Source: Erwinia sp. S63
Lineage (GTDB): Bacteria > Pseudomonadota > Gammaproteobacteria > Enterobacterales > Enterobacteriaceae
Length of the DNA stretch: 64,000 nucleotides
Assembly (NCBI RefSeq): GCF_016625195.1
Contig: NZ_JACVUP010000010.1
Span: 124,001 to 188,000 of the forward strand
Direction of reading: 5' to 3'
Position numbers and translations under genes: made by a program. The notes under the pieces are model-generated. The model searched no databases and was not told the DNA's origin. It was given only the letters and a program-made list of their open reading frames with translations. Shown here one piece after another: positions 8,359-16,775 of this stretch (positions within the stretch are counted from its first letter, which is position 1; each line of letters begins with the position of its first letter).

Positions 8359-9099
8359 TTGGAGCACATTGATCACATTCTGGTCGTCGATGATGACCGG
8401 GATATCCGTGAACTGATTACCGATTACCTCATCAAGTCCGGCTATCGTGCGACGGGCGCTGCCAATGGACGGGAGATGCGCGCGATGTTATCGGCGAATG
8501 CTATCGACCTGGTGGTGCTCGATATCATGATGCCAGGCGATGATGGCCTGACACTGTGCCGTCAGCTGCGCAGCGATCCCCAGCGAAACTTGCCGATTCT
8601 GATGCTCACCGCGCGCAGCGAGGATACCGACCGTATTCTTGGCCTGGAGATGGGTGCGGATGATTATCTGATCAAACCCTTTGTCGCCCGCGAGCTGCTG
8701 GCGCGCATCAAAGCCATTCTGCGCCGCACCCGCGCCTTGCCGCCTAATCTGCAAATCACCGAGGTCGGTCGCATTATCGCTTTTGGCGACTGGCAATTAG
8801 ATACCTCTGCGCGACATCTCATCGATCAAGAAGGCGTGATTGTGGCATTGAGTGGGGCTGAATATCGCCTGCTGCGCGTGTTTCTCGATCATCCGCAGCG
8901 TGTATTAAACCGCGACCAACTGTTGAATCTGACCCAGGGCCGCGATGCGGAGCTGTTCGAACGTTCCATTGACCTGCTGGTCAGCCGCTTACGCCAGCGC
9001 CTGCGTGATGATGCGCGTGAGCCCGCCTACCTCAAAACGGTACGCAGCGAAGGCTATGTGCTGGCTGCACCGGTGATCATCAAAGAGGCGCATGAATGA
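8359..9099 (+). CDS. OmpR-family response regulator
   Basis: 246 residues. The TTG start is chosen because AGGAGG lies 5 bp upstream and no in-frame ATG would keep the receiver domain intact. The receiver domain (about 6-120) has the acidic pair in VVDDDRD, phosphoacceptor Asp in VVLDIMMPGDDG, the conserved Thr in MLTARSE and Lys in LIKPF. The C-terminal winged helix (about 145-240) includes LSGAEYRLLRVFLDHP and RSIDLLVSRLRQRL, then YLKTVRSEGYVL. It overlaps the downstream kinase by 4 bp. Likely targets are the flanking hydrolase operons, each preceded by TGTA(T/G)C direct repeats. Confidence 0.93.
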   Translation: MEHIDHILVVDDDRDIRELITDYLIKSGYRATGAANGREMRAMLSANAIDLVVLDIMMPGDDGLTLCRQLRSDPQRNLPILMLTARSEDTDRILGLEMGADDYLIKPFVARELLARIKAILRRTRALPPNLQITEVGRIIAFGDWQLDTSARHLIDQEGVIVALSGAEYRLLRVFLDHPQRVLNRDQLLNLTQGRDAELFERSIDLLVSRLRQRLRDDAREPAYLKTVRSEGYVLAAPVIIKEAHE

Positions 9100-10406
9100 A
9101 GCTGTGGCCGCGATCGTTACTGGCGCGCCTGCTGATTATCGTGCTGGGTGGCTTGTTGCTGGCGAATGCCACCACCTTAGTGAGTTTGATGATCGAGCGC
9201 ATGAGCAGTGCCAAAACGGTAATGCTCGGCAATCTTGAATATGATGTGGCAACCAGCGTCGCCATTCTCGATCGTCTGCCTGCGGCAGAGCGACCAGGCT
9301 GGCTGGCAAAACTGGAGCGCGGTAACTATCGCTATGAGTTAACGAAGGGTTTGCCAGGCCCCTATCCCAGCAGTTGGCGTGCGCGTGATGCGGTCCGTTC
9401 CCTGCAGGAGAGTCTCGGCGGACGTTATCAGATGAGCATTCACGCCATTCCCGGCCCGCGAGAGCATATTCAGGTGCATCTGACACTCCACGATGGCGCG
9501 CCGCTAACGCTGGATCTCTGGCCGCGCATGCCCGCCATCGCGCGCTGGCTGCCAGCGGTATTAATCGGCCAACTGTTGCTGTTGCTGTGTTGTGCCTGGC
9601 TGGCGGTACGTCAGGTGGTGCGACCCTTCATGCGATTCACCCAGGCCGTCGAAGGGCTGAAACCCGCGTCAAACAGCGCGCAACTGATGCCAGAGAGCGG
9701 TCCGGAAGAAGTGCAACAGGCGGCGCGTGCGTTTAACGCCATGCAGACGCGCATTCAGGATCATCTAAAAGAGCGAGCCCAGATTCTGGCGGCGATCTCC
9801 CACGATCTGCAAACGCCGATTACCCGCATGAAGCTGCGGGTGGAGATGTCGGAACAGCCGGAATTGCGCGATAAATTACTCGGCGATCTCGATAACATGA
9901 GCCGCTTAGTGCGGGAAGGCATTGCCTATGCGCGCTCATCGGAAGTGCTGGAGGAAGCGCGGCAAGTCGTGAGTCTGAATGCGTTTCTCGACAGTATTGC
10001 CTGCGACTATCAGGACATCGGCAAAGCGGTCAGTTTCACGCCCTGCCTCGGCAGAGATAATTTTGCCGTCAGGCCTCAGGCGCTGCGCCGCATCATGACC
10101 AACCTGATTGATAACGCGCTGAAGTTTGGTAGCGAGGCTGGCATTGTGCTGAGCGCGCCGCAAGGGGATCGGGTAGAGATTCACGTACTGGATAACGGTC
10201 CGGGCATTCCCGAAGCGGAACTGCAGGCGGTGCTGGAACCCTTCTATCGCGTTGAGAGCTCGCGCAATCGTCACACCGGCGGCACTGGATTGGGTTTGGC
10301 GATCGCCACGCAGTTGGTGAGTCAGATGTCTGGTACGCTGCATTTATCCAATCGGGCAGAAGGCGGGCTCGACGCCCACATTACTCTGCAACAAACCGAT
10401 TTGTAG
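9096..10406 (+). CDS. Membrane sensor histidine kinase
   Basis: 436 residues. Transmembrane helices lie at about 9-31 and 145-170, enclosing a periplasmic sensor segment. A HAMP linker follows (RPFMRFTQAVEGLK). The dimerisation/phosphoacceptor domain has ISHDLQTPITRMKLR with His near residue 233. The ATPase domain shows the N box (RRIMTNLIDNALKFG), G1 (VLDNGPGIP), F box (EPFYRVE) and G2 (GGTGLGLAIATQL). It is translationally coupled to the regulator gene (ATGA overlap). The signal is unknown; the exported hydrolases and the thiol-redox protein beside it suggest an envelope stimulus. Confidence 0.93.
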   Translation: MKLWPRSLLARLLIIVLGGLLLANATTLVSLMIERMSSAKTVMLGNLEYDVATSVAILDRLPAAERPGWLAKLERGNYRYELTKGLPGPYPSSWRARDAVRSLQESLGGRYQMSIHAIPGPREHIQVHLTLHDGAPLTLDLWPRMPAIARWLPAVLIGQLLLLLCCAWLAVRQVVRPFMRFTQAVEGLKPASNSAQLMPESGPEEVQQAARAFNAMQTRIQDHLKERAQILAAISHDLQTPITRMKLRVEMSEQPELRDKLLGDLDNMSRLVREGIAYARSSEVLEEARQVVSLNAFLDSIACDYQDIGKAVSFTPCLGRDNFAVRPQALRRIMTNLIDNALKFGSEAGIVLSAPQGDRVEIHVLDNGPGIPEAELQAVLEPFYRVESSRNRHTGGTGLGLAIATQLVSQMSGTLHLSNRAEGGLDAHITLQQTDL

Positions 10407-10417
10407 CCTTTTGTATC
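10402..10417 (+). promoter_or_regulatory. Candidate response-regulator site (TGTAGC-N4-TGTATC)
   Basis: Direct hexamer repeats start 10 bp apart, matching the repeat at 6689-6704 except for one base. The site overlaps the stop codon of the kinase gene and precedes the hydrolase-dipZ operon by about 125 bp. Confidence 0.4.
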
Positions 10418-10420
10418 TGC

Positions 10421-10457
10421 ACCGCCCGTACACATACAGACTGACAATACGGGCGGT
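10421..10457. terminator. Inverted repeat after the two-component genes
   Basis: ACCGCCCGTA (10421-10430) and TACGGGCGGT (10448-10457) are perfect arms around a 17-nt loop. No T-run follows, so it may be a factor-dependent terminator or a regulatory hairpin ahead of the next operon. Confidence 0.4.
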
Positions 10458-10543
10458 AACAGACACTTCGTGAACACATGAGCCTGGTTAAATGAGCGCA
10501 CTGCACAAGCACGCAGCCTTTTAACCACTGTCACGAGGTTCCT

Positions 10544-11296
10544 ATGAAAGCATTGTCTCAACTCTTCGCCACCACCCTGCTGGCACTTTCTGTTACCCCC
10601 TTCGCGCAGGCCGATAATCTGCACTCGGTGGTACTTGTCCACGGCGCCTTCGCTGATGGAAGTAGCTGGAATCGCGTCATTGAACAACTGCAGGCCAAAC
10701 ATGATGAAGTGATTGCCGTACAGCTGCCGCTCACCTCACTGCAGGATGATGTCGCCGCCACGCAACGCGCCATTGCGCAGGCGCATGGCGATGTTGTGCT
10801 GGTCGGTCACTCCTGGGGCGGTACGGTGATCACCGAAGCCGGTAATAACGATAAAGTCAAAGCGCTGGTATATGTCGCTGCCTTTGCGCCGGATAAGGGG
10901 GAATCCACGGCTGAACTGGCCGACAGCTATCCGGCTCCCCCAGGCAGCGCCGGGATCAGCAAAACGGCACAGGGATTTCTCACGCTCCCAGCCAATGTGG
11001 TAGCGCAGGACTTCGCGCCAGATGTGAAACCCGCACAGCAGCGGCTACTGGCGGTGACGCAAGGCCCAATTCGTGCCGCCGCCTTTGGCGACAAAGTGAC
11101 GCAAGCTGCATGGGTGGAAAAGCCGAGCTGGTATTTGGTCAGCAGCCAGGATCGCATGATCAACCCCGATCTTGAGCGTGCGATGGCGAAAAAAATTCAT
11201 GCGCACGTGAGTGAAGTCGCGGCAAGCCATGTGTCGATGTTAAGCCAGCCGGATAGCGTGGTGCGTGTAATCACCGCTGCGGTTAACGCCCATTAA
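10544..11296 (+). CDS. Exported alpha/beta hydrolase
   Basis: 250 residues with a signal peptide (MKALSQLFATTLLALSVTPFAQA, cleavage near 23). It carries the short-chain esterase/EstC-like layout: VVLVHGAFADGSSW (about 28-41) and nucleophile motif GHSWGG with Ser near residue 89. The catalytic His is probably in ASHVSMLSQP near 228. Unlike the hydrolase upstream of the kinase, the nucleophile is Ser. It is followed after 9 bp by the dipZ-like gene, so the two form an operon. Predicted periplasmic esterase; substrate unknown. Confidence 0.85.
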   Translation: MKALSQLFATTLLALSVTPFAQADNLHSVVLVHGAFADGSSWNRVIEQLQAKHDEVIAVQLPLTSLQDDVAATQRAIAQAHGDVVLVGHSWGGTVITEAGNNDKVKALVYVAAFAPDKGESTAELADSYPAPPGSAGISKTAQGFLTLPANVVAQDFAPDVKPAQQRLLAVTQGPIRAAAFGDKVTQAAWVEKPSWYLVSSQDRMINPDLERAMAKKIHAHVSEVAASHVSMLSQPDSVVRVITAAVNAH

Positions 11297-11305
11297 GGAG
11301 GCCGT

Positions 11306-12496
11306 ATGTCTTTCATTATTGCTTTCTTTGCAGGCATGTTGACGTTACTCAGCCCTTGTACCTTGCCTGTGATTCCGTTTGTGTTTGCCAGCGTGCGCGG
11401 CCAGAAAGGGCAGTTGCTGGCATTATTGAGCGGCATGGTGGTGATGTTCACCGCAGTGGCGCTTCTGGTTTCGGTCACCAGCCACTGGGTCGCCAGTGTT
11501 ACGGCCGCCGGGCGCTGGATAACACTGGCCTTTCTGGCGGTAACCGCACTGACTTTACTGTCAACGCGGATTGCTCGGCGAGTGACTCAGCCCTTTGTGG
11601 CGTTGGGCAATCGCATAAATAATGCCAGCAATCGCCGTCGCGGTTTAACGGCAGCATTTTTGGCGGGGTTGGCAACCGGTATGTTGTGGTCACCCTGTGC
11701 GGGGCCGGTGTTGGGCGCAATTCTCAGCCTGGCAGTAGTGGGAAAAGATCCTGTCTCGGTTGGCCTTTTGCTGGCAGCCTATGGCAGCGGTGCTGCGCTG
11801 ATGCTGGCACTGCTTTACGTGGCAGGGCGAGGATTGGTCACACTACTGCGGCCAGGCCTGGCATTCACTACACGCTTGCGCCAGGTAGCGGGGGGATGCA
11901 TGCTGGCAGCGGTCGCGCTGATCGCCAGCGGAACACAAGGTCAGTTACAGAGTGGACCTGCATTTGCACAGCATCTTGAGCAACGTCTAAGTGAGTGGAC
12001 ACCTCGGCCCGCAACGACACCTCGCCTCGAACCCGTTGTGATGCCACAAACCCGCAGTACGCTGCCATCGCTGGAGGGCGGCACTGCATGGCTGAACGGT
12101 TCACCCGTTACCCCAGAAACGTTGAAAGGCAAAGTGGTGTTGGTGGATTTCTGGACCTACGACTGTATCAACTGCCAGCACACACTGCCGCACGTACGTG
12201 ACTGGGCCAACAAGTATCATTCTCAGGGATTAGCAGTCATCGGCGTTCACACTCCGGAATATCCGTGGGAACGGGATGAGAAAGCGGTGAACCGCGCCAT
12301 CAAACAGTGGCAACTGCCGTATACCGTGGTAGCGGACAATAACTACAGCATCTGGAATCGCTTTGGTAATCAATACTGGCCCGCACATTATATTTTCGAT
12401 GCGCATGGTCAGTTGCGGTACACCGCCTTTGGTGAAGGTAATTATGCGGAGCAGGAAGGCGTGATTCAGGAGTTGCTCAAAGAGGCAAGGACGTAA
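11306..12496 (+). CDS. DipZ-like thiol-disulfide protein: CcdA-type membrane domain plus thioredoxin-like domain
   Basis: 396 residues. The N-terminal half (about 1-215) is a CcdA/DsbD-beta-like membrane domain with six or more hydrophobic helices and paired Cys-Pro motifs (LLSPCTLPVIPF and MLWSPCAGPVLG), used to carry electrons across the inner membrane. The C-terminal half (about 250-396) is a periplasmic TlpA/redoxin domain with KGKVVLVDFWTYDCINCQHTLP; the CINC pair (about 288-291) is the active site, followed by YTVVADNNYSIWNRFG and WPAHYIFDAHG. The fusion matches DipZ architecture. It shares an operon with the exported esterase and probably supplies reducing power to envelope proteins. 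Confidence 0.9.
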   Translation: MSFIIAFFAGMLTLLSPCTLPVIPFVFASVRGQKGQLLALLSGMVVMFTAVALLVSVTSHWVASVTAAGRWITLAFLAVTALTLLSTRIARRVTQPFVALGNRINNASNRRRGLTAAFLAGLATGMLWSPCAGPVLGAILSLAVVGKDPVSVGLLLAAYGSGAALMLALLYVAGRGLVTLLRPGLAFTTRLRQVAGGCMLAAVALIASGTQGQLQSGPAFAQHLEQRLSEWTPRPATTPRLEPVVMPQTRSTLPSLEGGTAWLNGSPVTPETLKGKVVLVDFWTYDCINCQHTLPHVRDWANKYHSQGLAVIGVHTPEYPWERDEKAVNRAIKQWQLPYTVVADNNYSIWNRFGNQYWPAHYIFDAHGQLRYTAFGEGNYAEQEGVIQELLKEART

Positions 12497-12500
12497 ATGG

Positions 12501-12522
12501 AGGTCGCCATTGCTGGCGACCT
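12501..12522 (+). terminator. Hairpin after dipZ-like gene
   Basis: AGGTCGCCA and TGGCGACCT form a perfect 9-bp stem around TTGC, 5 bp after the stop codon. The T-tract is weak (TTGCTTG). It probably terminates the hydrolase-dipZ operon. Confidence 0.55.
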
Positions 12523-12545
12523 TGCTTGTACCGTCGCGGTGATCG

Positions 12546-12571
12546 CAGGATGCGCATTTCTGCGCATCCTG
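12546..12571 (-). terminator. Hairpin after aldehyde dehydrogenase gene
   Basis: CAGGATGCGCA and TGCGCATCCTG form a perfect 11-bp stem around TTTC, 7 bp past the stop of the convergent aldehyde dehydrogenase gene. There is no long T-run. With the preceding hairpin it separates two convergent operons. Confidence 0.5.
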
Positions 12572-12577
12572 ATCGGT

Positions 12578-13996
12578 TCAAGCAATCGTCACCGCGCGCG
12601 GTTCCAGAAAGGCACTGATACCCCATTGCCCCATTTCCCGACCGATTCCGGAATGGCCAAAGCCACCAAAAGGCGCGCGGGGTTCGTGCGCCAGCGTATT
12701 GATCATCACCCGGCCCGCCATAATCTGCTCTCCCACGTCACGCGCATGCTGCTCATCTGCGCCGATCACCAGCGCGGACAGGCCATATTCCGTATCGTTA
12801 GCGATCGCAATTGCTTCCGCTTCATCACGATAGCTGATAACGCTGAGCACTGGGCCAAAGATCTCTTCGCGGGCAATACGCATCTGCGGATTTACGTCGC
12901 TGAACAGCGTGGGCTTGATATACCAACCGTGAGTTAACCCATCCGGGCGTCCCGTTCCTCCGCTCAACAGGCGCGCCCCCTCCTGCTCGCCAAGCTCAAT
13001 ATAGTGCTGTACCCGCTGCCACTGCTTTTCATTGATCATCGGGCCGATGGTGGTGCTGACATCGGTGGGATCACCAGAATGCTGTGCCTCGACTTCTGCC
13101 GTCAGTGCACGTTCGAACTCGCCTTTGCGGGCTTCAGGCACCAGAATACGCGTGCCGGCAATACAGGCTTGTCCGCTATTGATAAATCCGGCCTGAACGG
13201 CGAGTCTTGCTGCAGTAGAAGCATCGGCGTCCGGCAGGATCAGCGTCGGTGATTTACCGCCCAACTCGAGCGTGACGCGTTTGAACGTGTCGGCGGCCGT
13301 GCGCAAAATGGCTTTGCCTGTAGCGGTTGATCCGGTAAAGGATATTTTTGCCACCTTCTCACTGCGGCTGATGGCATCACCGACTTGAGCGCCACGTCCG
13401 GTGACGATGTTGAACAGGCCATCAGGCAATCCGGCGCGGTGCAATGCCTGGGTGATCACCTCGGTCTGGATCAGGCTATATTCACTGGGCTTAATCACTG
13501 TCGAGCAACCCGCTGCCAGCGCAGTCGCCAGCTTATGGCAGATAAAGCCCGCGTTGCTGTTCCAGGGGGTAATGAGTCCGGCGACACCGAGCGGCAACAT
13601 CTGGACACGGGCGCGCCCGGCTTGCTGTATAAATGGATAGGTTTTCAGTTCTTCCATCACCTGGAGAATGACATCCGCGGGATAGCTTGCCATCCACTGC
13701 GATCGTGATGAGGGTGCGCCATACTCCTCCAGGATGGCGGCGTGCAGATCCGTTTCACAACTTTTTACGGCGTCATACATCTGCTCCAGCAGCGTGATAC
13801 GCTGCGTCACCGAAGTGCGGGAAAAGGCGGGAAACGCTGCATGAGCAGCAGCAATAGCGCGTTCGGCATCCTGTTCATTTGCCAGACGCGCTTTGCCAAT
13901 GACGCTGCCGTCGGCAGGCTTGATAATGTCCAGCCACTCGTCGCCGACAGGGGTAACAAAACGGCCATGAATGTAGATGTGTTCGATAACATGCAT
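12578..13996 (-). CDS. Aldehyde dehydrogenase family protein
   Basis: 472 residues from the ATG at 13996, chosen because AGGAGC lies 7 bp upstream and the N-terminus (MHVIEHIYIHGRFV) aligns with the family. It oxidises an aldehyde to an acid with NAD(P)+. Visible motifs: NSNAGFICHKLATALAAG, KPSEYS, FTGSTATGKAIL, general base Glu in LELGGKSP (about 245), catalytic Cys in SGQACIAGTR (about 277) and EEIFGPVLS. It is divergent from the LysR gene starting at 14099, about 100 bp away, so that regulator probably controls it. The substrate cannot be inferred. Codon use and length (usual 470-500) are normal. Confidence 0.9.
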   Translation of the reverse strand: MHVIEHIYIHGRFVTPVGDEWLDIIKPADGSVIGKARLANEQDAERAIAAAHAAFPAFSRTSVTQRITLLEQMYDAVKSCETDLHAAILEEYGAPSSRSQWMASYPADVILQVMEELKTYPFIQQAGRARVQMLPLGVAGLITPWNSNAGFICHKLATALAAGCSTVIKPSEYSLIQTEVITQALHRAGLPDGLFNIVTGRGAQVGDAISRSEKVAKISFTGSTATGKAILRTAADTFKRVTLELGGKSPTLILPDADASTAARLAVQAGFINSGQACIAGTRILVPEARKGEFERALTAEVEAQHSGDPTDVSTTIGPMINEKQWQRVQHYIELGEQEGARLLSGGTGRPDGLTHGWYIKPTLFSDVNPQMRIAREEIFGPVLSVISYRDEAEAIAIANDTEYGLSALVIGADEQHARDVGEQIMAGRVMINTLAHEPRAPFGGFGHSGIGREMGQWGISAFLEPRAVTIA

Positions 13997-14098
13997 GACG
14001 CTGCTCCTGAGATGAATTGACAGGAAAATTATCATGTCCTGTGCGCGAGAATAATCCGCGAAACCCTGCAAGGGGTATTACGTTTAACGGAATAATCA

Positions 14099-14986
14099 AT
14101 GAGCCGAACAGGTATCACTGAACTGGAAATCATGCTGGCTGTAGCGCGGCGTGGCACCTTTAAAGCCGCTGCCAGCGAGCTGGAAATGTCCCCTTCTGCT
14201 GTCACCAATGCTGTAGCCGCGCTGGAGAAACGTTTGGGCGTGCGGTTGTTCAACCGCACCACGCGCAGCGTGGCGCTGACGGATGCGGGGCGCCGCTTTA
14301 TGCAGAAGATCGCGCCAGCATTGGAAATTATTCGTAGCGCATCGGAGGAGGTCAGCAGCGAGCCTCACGACCCGGCCGGTATTCTGCGCCTCAATGTGCC
14401 CCCGGAGAGCTGTTCACTCTGGTACGAGTCGGTGCTTATCCCGTTTTTGCAACGTTATCCACGCATCCGCGTTGATATCTGCAGCCAGAGAGAGCGGGTG
14501 GATATTGTGGCCGAGGGATTTGATGCCGGAATTCGTCTGGCGGAAGACATTCCCGCCGATATGATTGCGGTCAAGCTGACGCCAGATTTGCGGATGATTG
14601 TGGTCGCTGCACCGGATTATCTTGATCGTGTCCAGGCACCCACGCAGCCAGAGCAACTCAGCGAACACTCAACCTTGTGTATGCGCATGTCCGACGGCAG
14701 TCTTTATCGCTGGGAGTTGAGCCGTCAGCAGCAATCCTACAAATTGCAGGGTGAACCTCGTTTTGCCGCAAGCGATTTAGCGTCAATGCACAAAGCGGCG
14801 ATAGCCGGATTAGGGATTGCCTGTTTGTCGGAACGACATATTGCGGCGGATGTGCAGGCTGGAAGGCTGGTTCGATTGCTGCCGGACTGGCATGTCAATC
14901 TGGGAGCGCTCTGTCTCTATTATCCAGGCCACCGGCTGGTTCCGCCTGCGCTGAGAGCGCTGACAGAGTTTATTCGCAGGGGGTGA
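14099..14986 (+). CDS. LysR family transcriptional regulator
   Basis: 295 residues, standard LysR length. The N-terminal winged helix-turn-helix is clear: MLAVARRGTFKAAASELEMSPSAVTNAVAALEKRLGVRLFNRTTRSVALTDAG (about 10-65). The effector-binding domain follows (about 92-290), with GILRLNVPPES, PRIRVDI and GLGIACLSERHIAADVQAGRLVRLLPD. It is divergent from the aldehyde dehydrogenase gene, the usual layout for a LysR regulator and its target. It was probably derived from the CrgA/DsdC-like subgroup, but the inducer is unknown. Confidence 0.92.
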   Translation: MSRTGITELEIMLAVARRGTFKAAASELEMSPSAVTNAVAALEKRLGVRLFNRTTRSVALTDAGRRFMQKIAPALEIIRSASEEVSSEPHDPAGILRLNVPPESCSLWYESVLIPFLQRYPRIRVDICSQRERVDIVAEGFDAGIRLAEDIPADMIAVKLTPDLRMIVVAAPDYLDRVQAPTQPEQLSEHSTLCMRMSDGSLYRWELSRQQQSYKLQGEPRFAASDLASMHKAAIAGLGIACLSERHIAADVQAGRLVRLLPDWHVNLGALCLYYPGHRLVPPALRALTEFIRRG

Positions 14987-15129
14987 GGTTTTTATAGATA
15001 TAAAATTCGCCCAAACGGCGACATGTTATATTGGAATCCGGCGAGGAATATTTTGCTTCTAAAGACACTAAGGGTATGCCACGGCCCCCTGTATAAACCG
15101 GAACAAGGTATTGAGTAGTGGAATAAATA

Positions 15130-15351
15130 ATGATTGAAGTTCAGTACCATCCTTGTCCCTGCTCTGGACAGAATACAATCGAAAATCCAGGCACTTATAA
15201 AAATTGTCCCGTATGCGAATGGGAAAATGATACCGTGCAGGCAGGTGATCCAAATCTCTTCAAATCAAGTCTGAACAAGAGTACTTACAGCCCTTTTCTT
15301 TTCATAAGAAATCAGCTGGAAATGACATTTAAAACCGGCAAATCAGGGTGA
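15130..15351 (+). CDS. CPCC-type cysteine-rich small protein
   Basis: 73 residues. Cys pairs at 9/11 and 26/29 (HPCPCSG and NCPVCEWEND) match the short CPCC cysteine-rich family, often a zinc-ribbon-like fold, frequently found in polymorphic-toxin immunity loci. The more usual first motif is CPCC; here the second C is Ser. The surrounding DNA is AT-rich and toxin-like genes follow, so an immunity or antitoxin role is possible but unproven. The start has no strong ribosome-binding site. Confidence 0.6.
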   Translation: MIEVQYHPCPCSGQNTIENPGTYKNCPVCEWENDTVQAGDPNLFKSSLNKSTYSPFLFIRNQLEMTFKTGKSG

Positions 15352-15543
15352 CATTATCAATATCGAAAGATAAAACAGTCGGATCATCATTCATGGCAGG
15401 AACATAACTAAAGCCCCAAAAGGAACGTTTTGCTCATTTGATTTGATGCGCGTTGCGTTTAACGCATGTGCATGTTGGAGGTTTAGCACAATCCATATCG
15501 AAATCTCTTTTCTTAGCATGTTTACTGTTAATCCCGCCACAAG

Positions 15544-15574
15544 TCCATATAATAAACAGGGTTTATTATATGGA
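15544..15574. promoter_or_regulatory. Perfect 14-bp inverted repeat at start of effector gene
   Basis: Arms TCCATATAATAAAC (15544-15557) and GTTTATTATATGGA (15561-15574) flank AGG. The 5' arm contains TATAAT. The 3' arm covers an alternative ATG (15570) and most of the GGAG ribosome-binding site for the ATG at 15585. It could be an operator or an RNA hairpin hiding the ribosome-binding site. Confidence 0.55.
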
Positions 15575-15584
15575 GCGTTCAAGG

Positions 15585-16097
15585 ATGGCATTACAAGGGA
15601 AGTTTGTACTTAACGGGGCGGATATCGCACCGTTGACGGTTTATGGTGTTGGTACGTTCATGGCGTTTTCAGGGCAGGAAAGCTACATCAACAAAGGTGG
15701 CTGTGCTCATATCCCAAACAAAGGGCCGATCCCACCAGGACACTACTACGTTGTTGACCGGCCTTTAGGCAGCTTACGTAATATCGCAAGAGGTATCGCG
15801 GCGGATATTGGGCTATCAATATACCTTAGAACGGTTATCGATCACTTCGAATGGTTTGCACTTTATAGAGTTGACGGCACTATAGATGATAAGACGTTTT
15901 ATCAAGGTGTTGAGCGTGGAAGTTTCAGGTTACATCCTGGGCAAATTTCGGAAGGTTGTATAACTCTTGTACATAGAACGGATTTTTACAGGCTTAAAAC
16001 TGCCATATTAAACCAACCCAAATTGGATATCCCTGGTTCAAAGTTGAAAGCTTATGGAAAAATTGAGGTTATATCGAATGACTCAACGTGCTCATAA
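15585..16097 (+). CDS. DUF2778 (Tlde1-like) L,D-transpeptidase-fold T6SS effector
   Basis: 170 residues from the ATG at 15585, supported by GGAG 9 bp upstream; an ATG at 15570 in frame is the alternative. The N-terminus GKFVLNGADIAPLTVYGVGTFMAFSG and the segment PNKGPIPPGHYYVVDRP match the DUF2778/Tlde1 family, whose Salmonella member is a T6SS effector that damages peptidoglycan in the target periplasm (family knowledge). The catalytic region reads LHPGQISEGCITLV with His near 117 and Cys near 125, in the HxxxxSxGC arrangement of L,D-transpeptidase-fold enzymes. The next gene overlaps its 3' end and is a membrane protein, as expected of an effector/immunity pair. It is AT-richer than the flanks, suggesting acquisition. 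Confidence 0.85.
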   Translation: MALQGKFVLNGADIAPLTVYGVGTFMAFSGQESYINKGGCAHIPNKGPIPPGHYYVVDRPLGSLRNIARGIAADIGLSIYLRTVIDHFEWFALYRVDGTIDDKTFYQGVERGSFRLHPGQISEGCITLVHRTDFYRLKTAILNQPKLDIPGSKLKAYGKIEVISNDSTCS

Positions 16098-16584
16098 GTA
16101 TTTAATCGTAATTGCAACCGCAGTCCTAACCCTTTTTATTATTCCATGGGGTTGGCTCGGATCCATTGTAAAAGAGATGATATATGAACATTTATCTATG
16201 TCACAAGTCATAACATTGACAACATCTTTTGATGGCACTGTCGCACCTGAACCCTATGATGATTTATCATTTACCATAGGGACTTACGTATATCTAATAT
16301 TTTCAGGGATTATTTACTCTTTGATAATAAGCGCTTATAACTTTCTCAAAAAAAAGGAAACCATGGATCTATTTGCGTTCATAAAAAATGCAACAGCCAG
16401 AGTAATAAGGTTAATAATACTCATAGTGGCACTGGATGTAGTGTTTTATTTCTTTCCAAATAAGTTAGTTATAGTGGATAATGAAATTAATTATATAAAC
16501 GCTGCTATTTCCATGGTTGGTGTTTTTTTATTTTCCTGTTTAATTTATAAAATTCTGTTTAAAACTGCGAGAAAGGGGGCGTGA
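16078..16584 (+). CDS. Putative immunity protein to the Tlde1-like effector (membrane protein)
   Basis: 168 residues from the ATG at 16078, preceded by GAGG at 9 bp; it overlaps the effector by 20 bp. An ATG at 16054 in the same frame is possible. Four hydrophobic segments (about 9-28, 65-90, 108-128, 140-160) predict an inner-membrane protein, with a loop between the first two (DGTVAPEPYDDLS) that may face the periplasm. I recognise no named domain. Position, overlap and AT-rich composition suggest it protects against the adjacent peptidoglycan-targeting effector; this is inference. Confidence 0.65.
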   Translation: MTQRAHKYLIVIATAVLTLFIIPWGWLGSIVKEMIYEHLSMSQVITLTTSFDGTVAPEPYDDLSFTIGTYVYLIFSGIIYSLIISAYNFLKKKETMDLFAFIKNATARVIRLIILIVALDVVFYFFPNKLVIVDNEINYINAAISMVGVFLFSCLIYKILFKTARKGA

Positions 16585-16592
16585 CCCCCTTT
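16572..16592. terminator. Bidirectional terminator hairpin
   Basis: AAAGGGGG and CCCCCTTT form an 8-bp stem around CGTGA. The hairpin overlaps the stop codon of the immunity gene. Confidence 0.65.
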
Positions 16593-16595
16593 AAT

Positions 16596-16745
16596 TTATC
16601 TTTCGTTCCATGCATCAGAATGTTGCACATTTCCATCACAATATTTATGTGCGATTTTTTCGTACATAATCGAAACTGATTCAGTGTGGTTAACACCACT
16701 CATGCCTGCAATCTTGGTATTGGGTATTACTGTCACGCCGGGTAA
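16596..16745 (-). pseudogene. C-terminal remnant of an unidentified protein
   Basis: On the minus strand a frame reads SPLPGVTVIPNTKIAGMSGV, then NHTESVSIMYEKIAHKYCDG, then NVQHSDAWNER and a TAA at 16596-16598. It is open for nearly 80 codons but has no credible start or ribosome-binding site, and it stops looking protein-like near 16745, where a decayed LysR remnant on the other strand begins. It is convergent with the effector/immunity pair, so it may be the tail of another lost effector. I cannot name the family. Confidence 0.4.
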
Positions 16746-16775
16746 CGGGCTGATAAAAATACACCGTTTTACTGA

